Below, piece by piece: positions 32,439 through 40,719 of a stretch of 41,662 bases of DNA (positions are counted from its first letter, which is position 1; each line of letters starts with the position of its first letter). Under the pieces are notes generated by a model that saw only the letters and a program-made list of their open reading frames with translations, was not told the DNA's origin and ran no database searches. A program made the translations under genes and the position numbers. The stretch comes from Gemmatimonadota bacterium (GTDB lineage Bacteria > Gemmatimonadota > Gemmatimonadetes > Gemmatimonadales > GWC2-71-9): positions 1-41,662 of the forward strand of contig JADFNB010000027.1 of the NCBI GenBank assembly GCA_022563595.1, given 5' to 3'.

Positions 32439-32957
32439 CTAGCGCTTCTTTGCGCGGCTGCCGCTCTTCTTGGTCACCCTCTTGTGTTGGGCCGGGGCGC
32501 TGGCTCGCTTCGTGGTCTTCCGTGTTGTCCCTCGCCGCGCGGCCTTCTTCTTCGCAGCCTTCTTGGCCGGCTTCCGTTTCGTGGGCTGTTTCGTCTTCGT
32601 CTTCCGCTTGAGGGGCTTTTTCTTCGGCGCCCTCTTGGCCGCTTTCCGTTTCGCAGGCCGTTTAGCTTTCGTCTTCCGCTTGACGGCCTTCTTTTTCACG
32701 GCCTTCTTCGGCGCCTTGCGCTTCGTGACGCGCTTGCGTGTCGGCTGCCCGGCCGCTTTGCGGGGCGACGCGCTCCGGGCCGGCGCGTTCGATGCCCGAC
32801 TAGGCGGGGGCGTGCTACTGGGCGTGGATGCAGGGGTCTCGGACCAGATCGGGGTCTGAGTCTGCTCTGGTGGCTTGATGGGCGGCGGGACCGGCATCGG
32901 ATCCCACATCCCCGGCCCACCGGTCCCGGTGAAACCGTAATCCCGGCTGATGGACAT
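32439..32957 (-). CDS. Lysine-rich histone H1-like protein
   Basis: A 172-residue basic protein. The first 70 residues are Pro/Ser/Thr-rich and without clear fold (DPMPVPPPIKPPEQTQTP). From about residue 70 to the end it is a Lys/Arg/Ala repeat of KR-PAK-KAAKK type, as in bacterial histone H1-like and AlgP/Hc1-like tails. It probably binds DNA or RNA non-specifically. ATG 32957 has AGGGAGG 3 nt upstream. It is the first gene left of the divergent BIG2 protein. Such low-complexity genes vary in repeat number between strains. Confidence 0.75.
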   Translation of the reverse strand: MSISRDYGFTGTGGPGMWDPMPVPPPIKPPEQTQTPIWSETPASTPSSTPPPSRASNAPARSASPRKAAGQPTRKRVTKRKAPKKAVKKKAVKRKTKAKRPAKRKAAKRAPKKKPLKRKTKTKQPTKRKPAKKAAKKKAARRGTTRKTTKRASAPAQHKRVTKKSGSRAKKR

Positions 32958-33070
32958 AAACCTCCCTCCGAAGAGTGGCATGCGGGGAACGCAGATAGTT
33001 TGCTCCGAGGGCACGCGACCGCAAGGGGAAGGACGGATTGCAGATCGCGAATCAAGCATGACGTCTCCGC

Positions 33071-33100
33071 TTGACATCGCAGGCGCGCCACCACTACGTT
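33071..33100 (+). promoter_or_regulatory. Promoter of the BIG2/PD40 protein
   Basis: A perfect TTGACA (33071-33076), an 18-nt spacer and TACGTT (33095-33100) stand about 60 nt before the ATG at 33162. This is the best -35 box in the window. Confidence 0.5.
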
Positions 33101-33161
33101 GGCGGCGTATCTTCAAATCCCTTTTGCGGTTAGGGGCACTGCGCCCCGGGACAACTTCGTC

Positions 33162-35420
33162 ATGGCCAGTGGTCGTCAGGCGGCAATCCTCGTTGGCGGC
33201 TTTGTGCTCGCCGCGACTCCTCGACTGGCCTCCGCCCAACGTGTGGCGGAAGTCCAGGTCGGCCCGCAGACCGTTTCCATTCAGGTCGGTCAGTCAACGA
33301 GCGTCTTCGCTACCGCCTACGATGCGAACGGCAACGTATTGGTGAGCCAGCAGTTTCGTTGGTCGAGCGGTGATCCCAATGTAGTTCGCGTGGAGACCGA
33401 CGCAGCGTCGTCCGACATCGCCAATCTGATCGGCGTACGGCCGGGCGTAGCCCGCGTCGAGGCCCGCATCGGCTCGCAGTCCGGCATCGTCGCGGTTCAG
33501 GTGGTCGGCGAGGGCGGCGCGCCTCCTGCACCGGCCGAAACCGGCGCTGGACCGGTGGGCGAGGCGACTATCCTGCGCATCGAGCCGGGCAACGTGCTCA
33601 TGCTGCCGGCCGAGTCCCGGCAGTTGGTGGCGGTATTCTTCAAGAACGACGGATCTCCCGCGCCACCGGTCGCGGTCAGCTGGCGATCCCTCAATGAGGC
33701 GATTGTCACGGTCAGTCAGGACGGTCTGGTAATCGCGAATGCTGAGGGACAGGGGACGATCGAGGTGGCGACCCAGACGGGATTGGTGCATCTGGCCCCG
33801 GTCAGGGTGAGCCAGGCGAACTTCGGCTTCAGCGCGCCGGTCCTTTCCATGTCGCCGGGTAGTGAGGTCACGATCGAGGTCATCGTGCCTTCACAGGACA
33901 ACCGTTCCCTTCCGAACAACGCGCTGTCGTGGCGATCGAGCAATGTCGACATCGTGCGCGTCACACCGCTCGGCTTTGCGACCGCTGTCGAAGCCGGAAC
34001 GGCGCAGATAGTGGCTTCCGGCTTCCTACAGGAGCACACCCTACAGGTGACGGTTCACCGACCCGTTGACGCCATCTCTGGACTCCCGCGTTGGAGCAGT
34101 GGTCCGGTCGCTACGCCGTTGGGCGGCACCGTGCAATTCCGCGTGGAGGCGCAGGCGGCAGATAGCACACCGGTGCCCGAGGCGCCGATGGTCTGGACCG
34201 TACGTGACACCTCGATCGCGACGTTCGATGCGGCCACCCAGGTGCTCACCGGCAGGTCTATCGGCGAGACGGAACTGCACCTCAAGGGTCCCGGACCGGA
34301 CATCCTGGAGATTACCTGGCAGATCACCGTCATCGCCGGAGGGCTCCTTGCGAACGTGCAGCGCGTGGGAATCGGCGTAAGGGACACCTTCACGGTCGAC
34401 GTGTCGTTCACCGACTCGACCGGCGTGCCGATCAGCCCCGCGTCCAGCGTTGCATGGAGCAGTTCTGACGAGGGCGTGGCGATGGTGTCCCAGAACGGCA
34501 CGATCACGGGTGTAGGATTGGGACACGCCCAGATCGTCGGCGCCACACCGTGGGAACGCGCCGACACGGTTGATGTCTACGTCCAAGGGGATCTCTTGAT
34601 CACGGGCACTCGGGAGGGGTCGCCGGATCTGTTCACACTCGACCACACCAATCCGGCGGAGCTGAACCGCGTCACGACCGATCCTGGAGTCGAGACATCG
34701 GGCGCGTTCTCCCACGATGGGTCCCGCATCGCGTTCGTATCGAACCGCGACGGCAACCTGGAGGTGTACGTAGCGAACGCCGACGGCTCTGATCCGCAAC
34801 GAATCACGACGACTGAAGCGGCGGAGGGCACTCCGGTCTGGACCCCGGACGGGCGCCAGATCGTCTACGTGGCCCGGGCACCGGGCGAGCGGGCCCAGAT
34901 CTGGATCATGAACGCCGACGGATCGGACCCGCGCCAGCTCACCACTGGGACCACAACGAATTTCCAGCCGGCGGTTTCTCCCGACGGACAGTTGATTGCC
35001 TTCACGTCCACGCGTGACCGGAACTACGAGATATACCGGATGGGGCTGGACGGGTCGAATCAGGAGAACGCGACCCAATCCGAAGCCAAGGAGAGTCACC
35101 CCGCCTGGTTTCCCAGCGGTGACCTTGCCTATATCGCCGAGCTGACCGGCGGGGCGGGCATCTCGGGTACCGTCATGCGGATGAGCCCGCAAGAGGGCAC
35201 CAGCGGCGTGACTCCCGGCGGGCTCGCCATCACCGGTTTCGCGATCTCGGCCGACGGCGGCATGCTCGCGCTCGAGGTCAGCGCGCTCGACGCGACCGGT
35301 ATATCCCGGCGCATCATGCTGATGCCCACGGGCGGTGCGGGACGGCCGCTCGAGGTGCCCCGTCAGAGCGATAGCGAGCAGCTTTACAGTCCTTCGTTCA
35401 GGCCGATCTCACGCAACTGA
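33162..35420 (+). CDS. Exported BIG2-like/PD40 beta-propeller protein
   Basis: A 752-residue exported protein. A signal peptide (residues 1-25, ending ASA-Q) is chosen with ATG 33162; the frame runs further upstream without homology. Residues 26 to about 475 are four to five Ig-like beta-sandwich repeats of the BIG2 type (RWSSGDPNVVRV, SWRSLNEAIVTV, SWRSSNVDIVRV, VAWSSSDEGVAMV each mark one). Residues 478-752 are TolB-like PD40 propeller blades (FSHDGSRIAFVSNRDGNLEVYV, with NADGSDPRQLT turns). It probably acts at the cell surface, binding protein or glycan. No catalytic motif. A strong promoter precedes it. Confidence 0.82.
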   Translation: MASGRQAAILVGGFVLAATPRLASAQRVAEVQVGPQTVSIQVGQSTSVFATAYDANGNVLVSQQFRWSSGDPNVVRVETDAASSDIANLIGVRPGVARVEARIGSQSGIVAVQVVGEGGAPPAPAETGAGPVGEATILRIEPGNVLMLPAESRQLVAVFFKNDGSPAPPVAVSWRSLNEAIVTVSQDGLVIANAEGQGTIEVATQTGLVHLAPVRVSQANFGFSAPVLSMSPGSEVTIEVIVPSQDNRSLPNNALSWRSSNVDIVRVTPLGFATAVEAGTAQIVASGFLQEHTLQVTVHRPVDAISGLPRWSSGPVATPLGGTVQFRVEAQAADSTPVPEAPMVWTVRDTSIATFDAATQVLTGRSIGETELHLKGPGPDILEITWQITVIAGGLLANVQRVGIGVRDTFTVDVSFTDSTGVPISPASSVAWSSSDEGVAMVSQNGTITGVGLGHAQIVGATPWERADTVDVYVQGDLLITGTREGSPDLFTLDHTNPAELNRVTTDPGVETSGAFSHDGSRIAFVSNRDGNLEVYVANADGSDPQRITTTEAAEGTPVWTPDGRQIVYVARAPGERAQIWIMNADGSDPRQLTTGTTTNFQPAVSPDGQLIAFTSTRDRNYEIYRMGLDGSNQENATQSEAKESHPAWFPSGDLAYIAELTGGAGISGTVMRMSPQEGTSGVTPGGLAITGFAISADGGMLALEVSALDATGISRRIMLMPTGGAGRPLEVPRQSDSEQLYSPSFRPISRN

Positions 35421-35436
35421 TGGCCCTCGCACGGTA

Positions 35437-36486
35437 ATGAGGGCACTCGTTCTCAGGGCGCACGGTGATCTCTCCCAGCTCGAGGTCGCCGACGTTCCCG
35501 CTCCCACCATCAAGCATGCCCGCGACGTGCGGATCAGGCTGAAAGCCGGGGCGCTCAACCATCTCGACCTGTGGACCGTGCGAGGACTTCCGGGGCTGTC
35601 ACTCGACTTCCCGCACATCCTGGGTGGCGACGGCGCGGGGATCGTCGATGAGGTGGGTGATGACGTCTCGGGCATCCGGCCGGGTGATCGTGTGATGTTC
35701 AATCCGGGGGTCTCGTGCTGCCGGTGCGAGTACTGTCATGCGGGCGAGCACTCCCTCTGCGTGGAGTATCGCCTGCTAGGGGAGCATCTGCCGGGTACGC
35801 TGGCCGAGTACATTGTCCTTCCCCATGTCAACGTGGTACGGATACCGACCCCGCCGGCGCCCGATCCCGAGATCACCTGGGCCGAGGCGGCCGCGTACTC
35901 GCTCGCCACGCTCACGGCGTGGCGCATGTTGGTCACGCGTGCGCGCGTGCGCGCCGGCGAGACTGTGCTCGTTTGGGGAATCGGTGGCGGCGTCTCGAGC
36001 ACCGCGCTCCGCATAGCCAAGTTGCTCGGCGCGCGGGTCATCGCAACGTCGTCGAGCGACGAGAAACTGGCCAAAGCGCGCGACCTCGGCGCCGACATCA
36101 CTTTGAACCACAACCAGGTCGACGTGGCGCGGGAAGTACGCGCACTTACCCACAAACGCGGCGTCGACGTGGTCGTCGAGAACGTCGGCGAGGCGACGTG
36201 GGAAACTTCCCTGCGGGTACTCGCCCGCAACGGTCGCCTCGTTACTTGCGGCGCCACCACCGGATCGCACGTCAAGATCGACATCCGGCGCCTGTTCTGG
36301 TACCAGTGGGACATCATGGGTTCCACCATGGGCAGCCACGAGGAGTACCGCGAGATAATCCGCCTCCTCGCTCAGGGACATCTCCGCCCACTCGTCGACT
36401 CGGTGTATCCCCTCGAGAACGCGGTCGCCGCGTTTCGGCGGTTCGAGGGGGCTACTCACATGGGTAAGATGGTGGTCGAGATCTGA
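35437..36486 (+). CDS. Zinc-type alcohol dehydrogenase-like oxidoreductase, catalytic zinc site altered
   Basis: A 349-residue MDR-superfamily reductase. The structural-zinc lobe is intact (CCRCEYCHAGEHSLC, residues 94-108), and the Rossmann motif is VLVWGIGGGVSSTALRIAK. The catalytic-zinc ligands of classical ADHs are changed: the Cys before helix 1 is in ALNHLDLW (no Cys) and GHE is GGD. So it belongs to the group of quinone-reductase-like MDR enzymes with structural but doubtful catalytic zinc. Likely NADPH-dependent reduction of an alkenal or quinone; substrate unknown. ATG 35437 lacks a clear Shine-Dalgarno and starts 16 nt after the preceding stop, so the two may be co-transcribed. Confidence 0.85.
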   Translation: MRALVLRAHGDLSQLEVADVPAPTIKHARDVRIRLKAGALNHLDLWTVRGLPGLSLDFPHILGGDGAGIVDEVGDDVSGIRPGDRVMFNPGVSCCRCEYCHAGEHSLCVEYRLLGEHLPGTLAEYIVLPHVNVVRIPTPPAPDPEITWAEAAAYSLATLTAWRMLVTRARVRAGETVLVWGIGGGVSSTALRIAKLLGARVIATSSSDEKLAKARDLGADITLNHNQVDVAREVRALTHKRGVDVVVENVGEATWETSLRVLARNGRLVTCGATTGSHVKIDIRRLFWYQWDIMGSTMGSHEEYREIIRLLAQGHLRPLVDSVYPLENAVAAFRRFEGATHMGKMVVEI

Positions 36487-36502
36487 GACGCGTCGGCTGG
36501 GG

Positions 36503-36530
36503 CCTACGGGGCGTCAGTCTGGAGGCAGGC
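36503..36530 (+). repeat. Direct repeat, left copy (28 nt)
   Basis: Starts CCTACGGGGCGTCAGTCTGG and ends in GGCAGGC. A copy with one extra G and one A-to-C change lies at 40914-40942 in the same orientation. The repeats bracket the propeller - DsbA-like - Cys-rich peptide - DUF2235 segment. Confidence 0.7.
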
Positions 36531-36960
36531 TTGCGGAGACCGCCGGTTTCGGTTCGCGACACGGGCTTCACCGACTCCTCAAGCGGCACCGGCTTCCAGC
36601 CGTCAGACGGTTGGCCGGATGGACCCGCGTCGTGACCCTGGTCGTGGAAGCGACCGAAACCGGAAGTACGTTGGAGGACCTAAGCTGGTGCGACGGTGTC
36701 GATCCATCCGTTGACCACAGGCGCGTCCGGTGGCTACTCGGCGCCCCGTGGACCGTTGTGCTGCGACATGGCGCCAGCTGGGTGACCGCACGGATGTGGG
36801 AAGATTGGGCTGGGGGGGACGCGTTGAGCGACGGCCATACCGCAACGCGGTCGGATGAGTGCTGACGATCCAACCGCGCTGGCCCGGCAGATGTGGAACG
36901 GTTGGGACCTGGCCCACGTCCGAACCGGTAGTAACACGGAAGATGCCCGTGCCCACGTCA
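36531..36960. other. Gene-poor stretch before the accessory segment
   Basis: About 430 nt with no convincing gene. A TTG-started plus-strand frame (36611-36865, 84 codons, high third-position GC) gives a Trp-rich sequence without recognisable similarity, and a second short frame overlaps its stop at 36855. Either could be a remnant. No terminator or promoter stands out. Confidence 0.35.
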
Positions 36961-38259
36961 CTATCGCCTCCGCAGGCGGTGTAGTTGGACGAAATCCACG
37001 CCGAGTTCGTCGGAACGTACGCCGAGTAGGTAGTCGCGACCGATCTCGTGGACCGTCAGGTCAGCGGGAAGTTCAACAGCGCCGAGCCACCTGCCATCAG
37101 GATCAAACACGATCATCTCACTGATATCCTCACCGATTCGGCGGTAGGCCTGCACCCAAAGATGACCGGTAGGATCGCTCCACAACCGCTCGTAGGGAGG
37201 AAAGCTATCCGGGAACGGGACCTCTTTCAGGGCTGCAGCCTGACCACGCACGAGCGCCGTGAGGAACGGCAATCCGCTTGGGGCACCGCGGAACATGGCG
37301 CGCTGTTTCTCCAGGAGTCGTTCCGTCTCGAGGTGCACGTGCCGCTGCGTCACCGGCAGGGCCGTGTACGGGATTCGAATGATGCGTTCGAGCGACCCGT
37401 CCCGAGCATACCGGCGCAACTTGAACCTCTCGGGATCGGCGGCATAGAACGACCGGCCCGCGGCCGCGAAGAGCGTCCCAATAGTGAAGGGCACCATCAG
37501 CATTCTGTCCCCCGGAGCGCGGTACCGCAGCCGCCCCGGAAACCGGCTCACGAGCGGCCCCGGTGTGCCCACGGGGTCGTACCAGTAGGCGCGCTCGAGT
37601 TCCCGCTCGAGGATCGGCATAGCAGCCGGGCGAAGGGTCGCGGACGTTACAGTGAGCAAGTAGCCGTCGTCCGCGAAAGCCTCAGGATTGAGGACCCGCG
37701 CCTCGCCGGCGGGAGCCGCCACGGTCCAAGATCGAGCGAAGGTGCCGTCAGGTCCGAAGAGAGAGAACCGGAGGCGCCCAAAGTGTGTGTTGAGGGCTAG
37801 GATGGAGTCTCCGCGGTACTTCGCCAGCCGCATAAGCCGCCGGAACTCTCCAGGACCATCGCCCCTCCGTGCAATGCGCTGCAAGAACACGCCGCGGTCA
37901 CTGTACGCGAGGATCTCGTCGTTACCCCCGTCGCCGACGATCAGCCGGCCATCGGCAAGGCGCGTGACCCCAGCTACGTCGTAGAATTCACCGAAGCCGC
38001 CACCGCGACCCCCTCCCAGGACGATGGCCGGATCACGGCTCACCTCCCACTGCTGCCCAGGCTCCCACGCCGGCACCCGTTGCTCCATAATGCCTACCCC
38101 GGAGCTGGAATCGCCCGCCCCAGCGGTACTGGGCGCCTCACTCCTTTCCGAACAGCCACCAAGCGTCGCGCTGAGAGACAGAAGCACAACGCCGAGTAAC
38201 GTCCGACACGTCACGCCAGGGGGCGAGATTCTTCGGCCGTTTATCGGTCGTGGGGACAT
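36961..38259 (-). CDS. Six-bladed beta-propeller lipoprotein
   Basis: A 432-residue exported lipoprotein. The signal peptide ends in lipobox LGGC (Cys36), followed by a Ser/Gly-rich linker. The body shows repeated blade strands of the six-bladed NHL-like propeller (VTRLADGRLIVGDGGNDEIL, RIARRGDGPGEFRRL, LWSDPTGHLWVQAYRR). The GDGPGEF turn is typical of propeller lipoproteins found in Bacteroidota and Gemmatimonadota. Ligand unknown. ATG 38259 lies 3 nt after the DsbA-like gene stop, so it is translated from the same message as that gene and probably the Cys-rich peptide. It may bind the secreted peptide or act as a surface docking protein. Confidence 0.8.
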   Translation of the reverse strand: MSPRPINGRRISPPGVTCRTLLGVVLLSLSATLGGCSERSEAPSTAGAGDSSSGVGIMEQRVPAWEPGQQWEVSRDPAIVLGGGRGGGFGEFYDVAGVTRLADGRLIVGDGGNDEILAYSDRGVFLQRIARRGDGPGEFRRLMRLAKYRGDSILALNTHFGRLRFSLFGPDGTFARSWTVAAPAGEARVLNPEAFADDGYLLTVTSATLRPAAMPILERELERAYWYDPVGTPGPLVSRFPGRLRYRAPGDRMLMVPFTIGTLFAAAGRSFYAADPERFKLRRYARDGSLERIIRIPYTALPVTQRHVHLETERLLEKQRAMFRGAPSGLPFLTALVRGQAAALKEVPFPDSFPPYERLWSDPTGHLWVQAYRRIGEDISEMIVFDPDGRWLGAVELPADLTVHEIGRDYLLGVRSDELGVDFVQLHRLRRR

Positions 38260-38262
38260 GCC

Positions 38263-38925
38263 TCAAGCCGGGTCGAGGAGCGCAACGAATGCGGAGTCCG
38301 TAAGGAGACCTCGATGTACACCGCGCCGGTGAACGAGCGACGGAGTCGCGGTAATCCCGAGCTCGCGGGCGAGATCCTTCGCACGATCCAGGCGCGCCGA
38401 CGTCTGCTCGCTGTTCAGGCAGCTCCGAAAGGCTTCCAGATCAGGCACACCAGCCGCTTTGGCGTGGACGGCCCAGTCGACCACCTCACCCCACTCGGGC
38501 GACGTATCATACAACCGGTTGTGCATTTCGCGGAACTTCTCCTGCTCTTCAGCACAAATGGCCGCCCGCGCGGCAGGTTCTGCATGGCGGTGAATCGGAA
38601 GCGGTGAGTGAACGTGCCACAGCTCCGCATCTGGGTGTTCGGCGAGGAGCCTCTGCAAGAGTCGGTGCTGCTCAACGCAATACCTGCACTGGTAGTCCCC
38701 GAATTCTACGAAGACGGCCCGCACGGCACCCCCACTGGTGCTGACCGAGCTCGCCTCGGCCAAGAGACGATCCCAACTGCCCGCGACGAGCCTCCTTTCC
38801 TGCTCTCGCTCTCTCCGTGACGTAAGGAGGTCGCCCGCGATACCGCCGGGGCGGACAAGGATGTAGCCGACGGCCGCCAGGATCGGGACGTTCGCGGCGG
38901 TGTTGAGGGTTCGGGACCAATTCAC
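38263..38925 (-). CDS. DsbA-like membrane-anchored thiol oxidoreductase
   Basis: A 220-residue thioredoxin-fold protein (Thioredoxin_4/DsbA type). One N-terminal membrane segment (about 10-25), then FVEFGDYQCRYCVEQH with active site CRYC (Cys80, Cys83), a helical insertion (about 105-175) and the cis-Pro loop ITATPS (Pro195). It should make or shuffle disulfides outside the cytoplasm. Start is GTG 38925, 5 nt after GGAGG. It lies directly downstream of a secreted 10-cysteine mini-protein, the natural substrate candidate, and 3 nt upstream of the propeller lipoprotein. Confidence 0.87.
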   Translation of the reverse strand: MNWSRTLNTAANVPILAAVGYILVRPGGIAGDLLTSRREREQERRLVAGSWDRLLAEASSVSTSGGAVRAVFVEFGDYQCRYCVEQHRLLQRLLAEHPDAELWHVHSPLPIHRHAEPAARAAICAEEQEKFREMHNRLYDTSPEWGEVVDWAVHAKAAGVPDLEAFRSCLNSEQTSARLDRAKDLARELGITATPSLVHRRGVHRGLLTDSAFVALLDPA

Positions 38926-38995
38926 AGATGCCTCCGTATCAGGTTCCCCATGTTTCCCTCAAGATGGTTGCGCTGGTTGCCTCGTGCATCAGTTA

Positions 38996-39223
38996 TTAGC
39001 AAGCATTGCCAAAGTCGAGGATTTCCCCTCCGGACTCTCCACACCAACAACATCCCATGTCCCCGCAGATCACGCACTCGCAATCCCCAAACGAGCACAT
39101 ATCACATGCGGGGTTAGGGGCCAACTTGCAGCCCGTAGTCGCTTGGGCCGGCTGGACGGACGTGGAGGCCAACATCAGGACTGCGACGGCGAGGACCTTC
39201 ATCAGAAGATTCAGCGGTTTCAT
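38996..39223 (-). CDS. Secreted cysteine-rich mini-protein
   Basis: A 75-residue precursor not assignable to a known family. MKPLNLLMKVLAVAVLMLAS and a short tail ending PAQA form a clear signal peptide with cleavage expected after residue 28. The 47-residue mature part has ten cysteines (32, 40, 43, 48, 50, 53, 58, 59, 61, 75), many acidic residues and few basic ones. It could hold five disulfides, bind metal (CxxC, CxC and CCxC groups are present) or be modified. AAGGAG stands 5 nt before the ATG, and the ATG overlaps the stop of the preceding small frame (ATGA). The next gene downstream is a DsbA-like oxidoreductase. Confidence 0.72.
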   Translation of the reverse strand: MKPLNLLMKVLAVAVLMLASTSVQPAQATTGCKLAPNPACDMCSFGDCECVICGDMGCCWCGESGGEILDFGNAC

Positions 39224-39471
39224 GATGGCTCCTTCACTCGAATGAGGTTCACGGCGCACACGGGGCAGCCAGCGCGCATCGGAAACACATCATGTCCGAT
39301 CGGTTCGATATGCACCATGACTCTGCGCGGTGACTCTGCGCGGTGACTCTCCGCGATGACTTCCCGCAGTGACCTTCCGCACGACTCTTCCCAACCGGCG
39401 CCAATCGGGATAGGGGACGGCGGAAGATTTCGGCCGTTCCCCTCCCATACCAGGATGAGCCAGAGGCGCAT
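39220..39471 (-). CDS. Possible small protein coupled to the Cys-rich peptide
   Basis: An 83-codon frame opening MRLWLILVWEGNGRN and ending FPMRAGCPVCAVNLIRVKE-PS, with its TGA inside the ATG of the Cys-rich gene. The start has only a weak GGGA 8 nt upstream. The middle third is translated from the 13-nt tandem repeats (which are not a multiple of 3), so it cannot be a conserved fold. A shorter version from ATG 39318 (32 residues, with a CPVC pair) is equally possible. The overlap argues for translation of at least the 3' end; function unknown. Confidence 0.35.
   Translation of the reverse strand: MRLWLILVWEGNGRNLPPSPIPIGAGWEESCGRSLREVIAESHRAESPRRVMVHIEPIGHDVFPMRAGCPVCAVNLIRVKEPS
39318..39382. 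repeat. Five tandem 13-nt repeats
   Basis: Units at 39318, 39331, 39344, 39357 and 39370. Units 1 and 2 are identical (TGACTCTGCGCGG) and units 3-5 diverge gradually while keeping TGAC at the start and CGC near the end. A partial sixth unit follows. It lies 95-160 nt upstream of the Cys-rich peptide gene. Spacing of a little over one helical turn would allow a protein array; slippage is the other explanation. Confidence 0.8.
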
Positions 39472-39564
39472 GGAGAGTTCCCGCTGAAGTCACCCCGATC
39501 CTAGCGGCACCGAATCAACGGGTGATCAACAGCGCCTCTTGGTCGGAGGAGAAACGGCGAGGAG

Positions 39565-40719
39565 TCACGAGTTATCTCCACGTTGAGGCGCCGGGAGAAT
39601 CTTCGGAGCGCACCACTCCTCCAGCGCCTCCAGGTCCTTCTTGGTGTCGTCCTTGAACGAGGGATCGGTCTTCCAGTCGGAAAGATGCGTCCATGGTTCG
39701 CTTTCGTAGTTATGCTTTAGGATCCACGGCTTGTAAGGACCATCCTTACCCTCCCAGTATCCGGCCGTGCGGAGTGTGACACTCTCGTGGATGACGGCCT
39801 TGCCATACCGTTTCTCGTCCCACTCCCGCTGTTTGGCTTTGAAGATCTTCCTTTTCCAGAACTTGTCGCGCGAGTTGTGCATCACGCCGTTTGGATTCGG
39901 CGTGCACACAGGCCCCTTCCGTTTCTCGGGCTTGAAAATGTGAAGACCGTGACGCACGGCATGCCGCACCATCCATTCGAGAACAATGTCCGACAGCTCC
40001 CTTTCCGTGTAGCCACCACCTACATCCGTGTGCATGCCCATGAACCAGACTTGTCGCAGTGTCTGCCCATCTTTCTTGAGTTCAGGATGAAATAGCACGG
40101 GGTGGAAGGTTTTGCGAGCGTCGTCGATTGCGAGCGCGTGGCACGCGTGCCTCACGCATTCACTAAGGCTGAAATCGTGAAAGCCATGCGGAATGAACCA
40201 ATTGAGGACCTTGTCGATCTTGGTGTTCGGCAGGCCCAACGCCGTAACCGTGTCCCACACGCCGAGAAAGTGCACGTTCGCCCACATGGTGTGATTCACG
40301 TCGACGAAAAGTTTGGCCTCCTCATCCCGTTCTTTCTTATTTGTAATCTTGTAGATATTCCAAGCCTTCTTGATCAGCTCCCCACGAGATCTCGGCAGTA
40401 TCCCAAAGAGGTGGATGAAGCCCGTGAGGCTCCGGAGGGTAGCCGCGCCGCGACTGAATCCGAACAAGAAGATCTTGTCACCTTCTTCGAACTTCTGGAA
40501 GATGAATTCGTAGCACTGGATGACGTTCTTGGAAAAGCCGCGGCCGGCAATGTTACCGGTCGCTTTTCTCAAACCGGTGCCAAGCCCTGGGTCGTAGAAC
40601 GAGATTTGTTGCTCGGAGCGATCGAGGATGAGATTAAAGAGTTTATAGACATTGGTGTTGTGACGGGTTCCACCGTCCTGCCCCGTGCCGTCCGAAAACA
40701 CTACGATGTTTTTCCCCAT
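39565..40719 (-). CDS. DUF2235 alpha/beta hydrolase (Tle1-like)
   Basis: A 384-residue protein of the DUF2235 family (PF09994), the fold of T6SS phospholipase effectors of Tle1 type and of many uncharacterised hydrolases. It opens KNIVVFSDGTGQDGG, has the nucleophile elbow GFSRGA (Ser89) and the FMGMHTDVGGGY block with a likely catalytic Asp or His. Later parts are rich in Lys, Trp and Tyr. AGAGGAG lies about 5 nt before ATG 40719. Codon use has more A- and T-ending codons than the neighbours, so transfer is likely. No VgrG, PAAR or immunity protein is next to it, so an effector role is unsupported; a housekeeping lipase-like role is possible. Confidence 0.85.
   Translation of the reverse strand: MGKNIVVFSDGTGQDGGTRHNTNVYKLFNLILDRSEQQISFYDPGLGTGLRKATGNIAGRGFSKNVIQCYEFIFQKFEEGDKIFLFGFSRGAATLRSLTGFIHLFGILPRSRGELIKKAWNIYKITNKKERDEEAKLFVDVNHTMWANVHFLGVWDTVTALGLPNTKIDKVLNWFIPHGFHDFSLSECVRHACHALAIDDARKTFHPVLFHPELKKDGQTLRQVWFMGMHTDVGGGYTERELSDIVLEWMVRHAVRHGLHIFKPEKRKGPVCTPNPNGVMHNSRDKFWKRKIFKAKQREWDEKRYGKAVIHESVTLRTAGYWEGKDGPYKPWILKHNYESEPWTHLSDWKTDPSFKDDTKKDLEALEEWCAPKILPAPQRGDNS

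Noticed and set aside
36611-36865. 84-codon plus-strand frame with good third-position GC, followed by an overlapping second frame.
   Set aside because: Starts with TTG, no Shine-Dalgarno, no recognisable similarity; kept only as a note in the gene-poor stretch.
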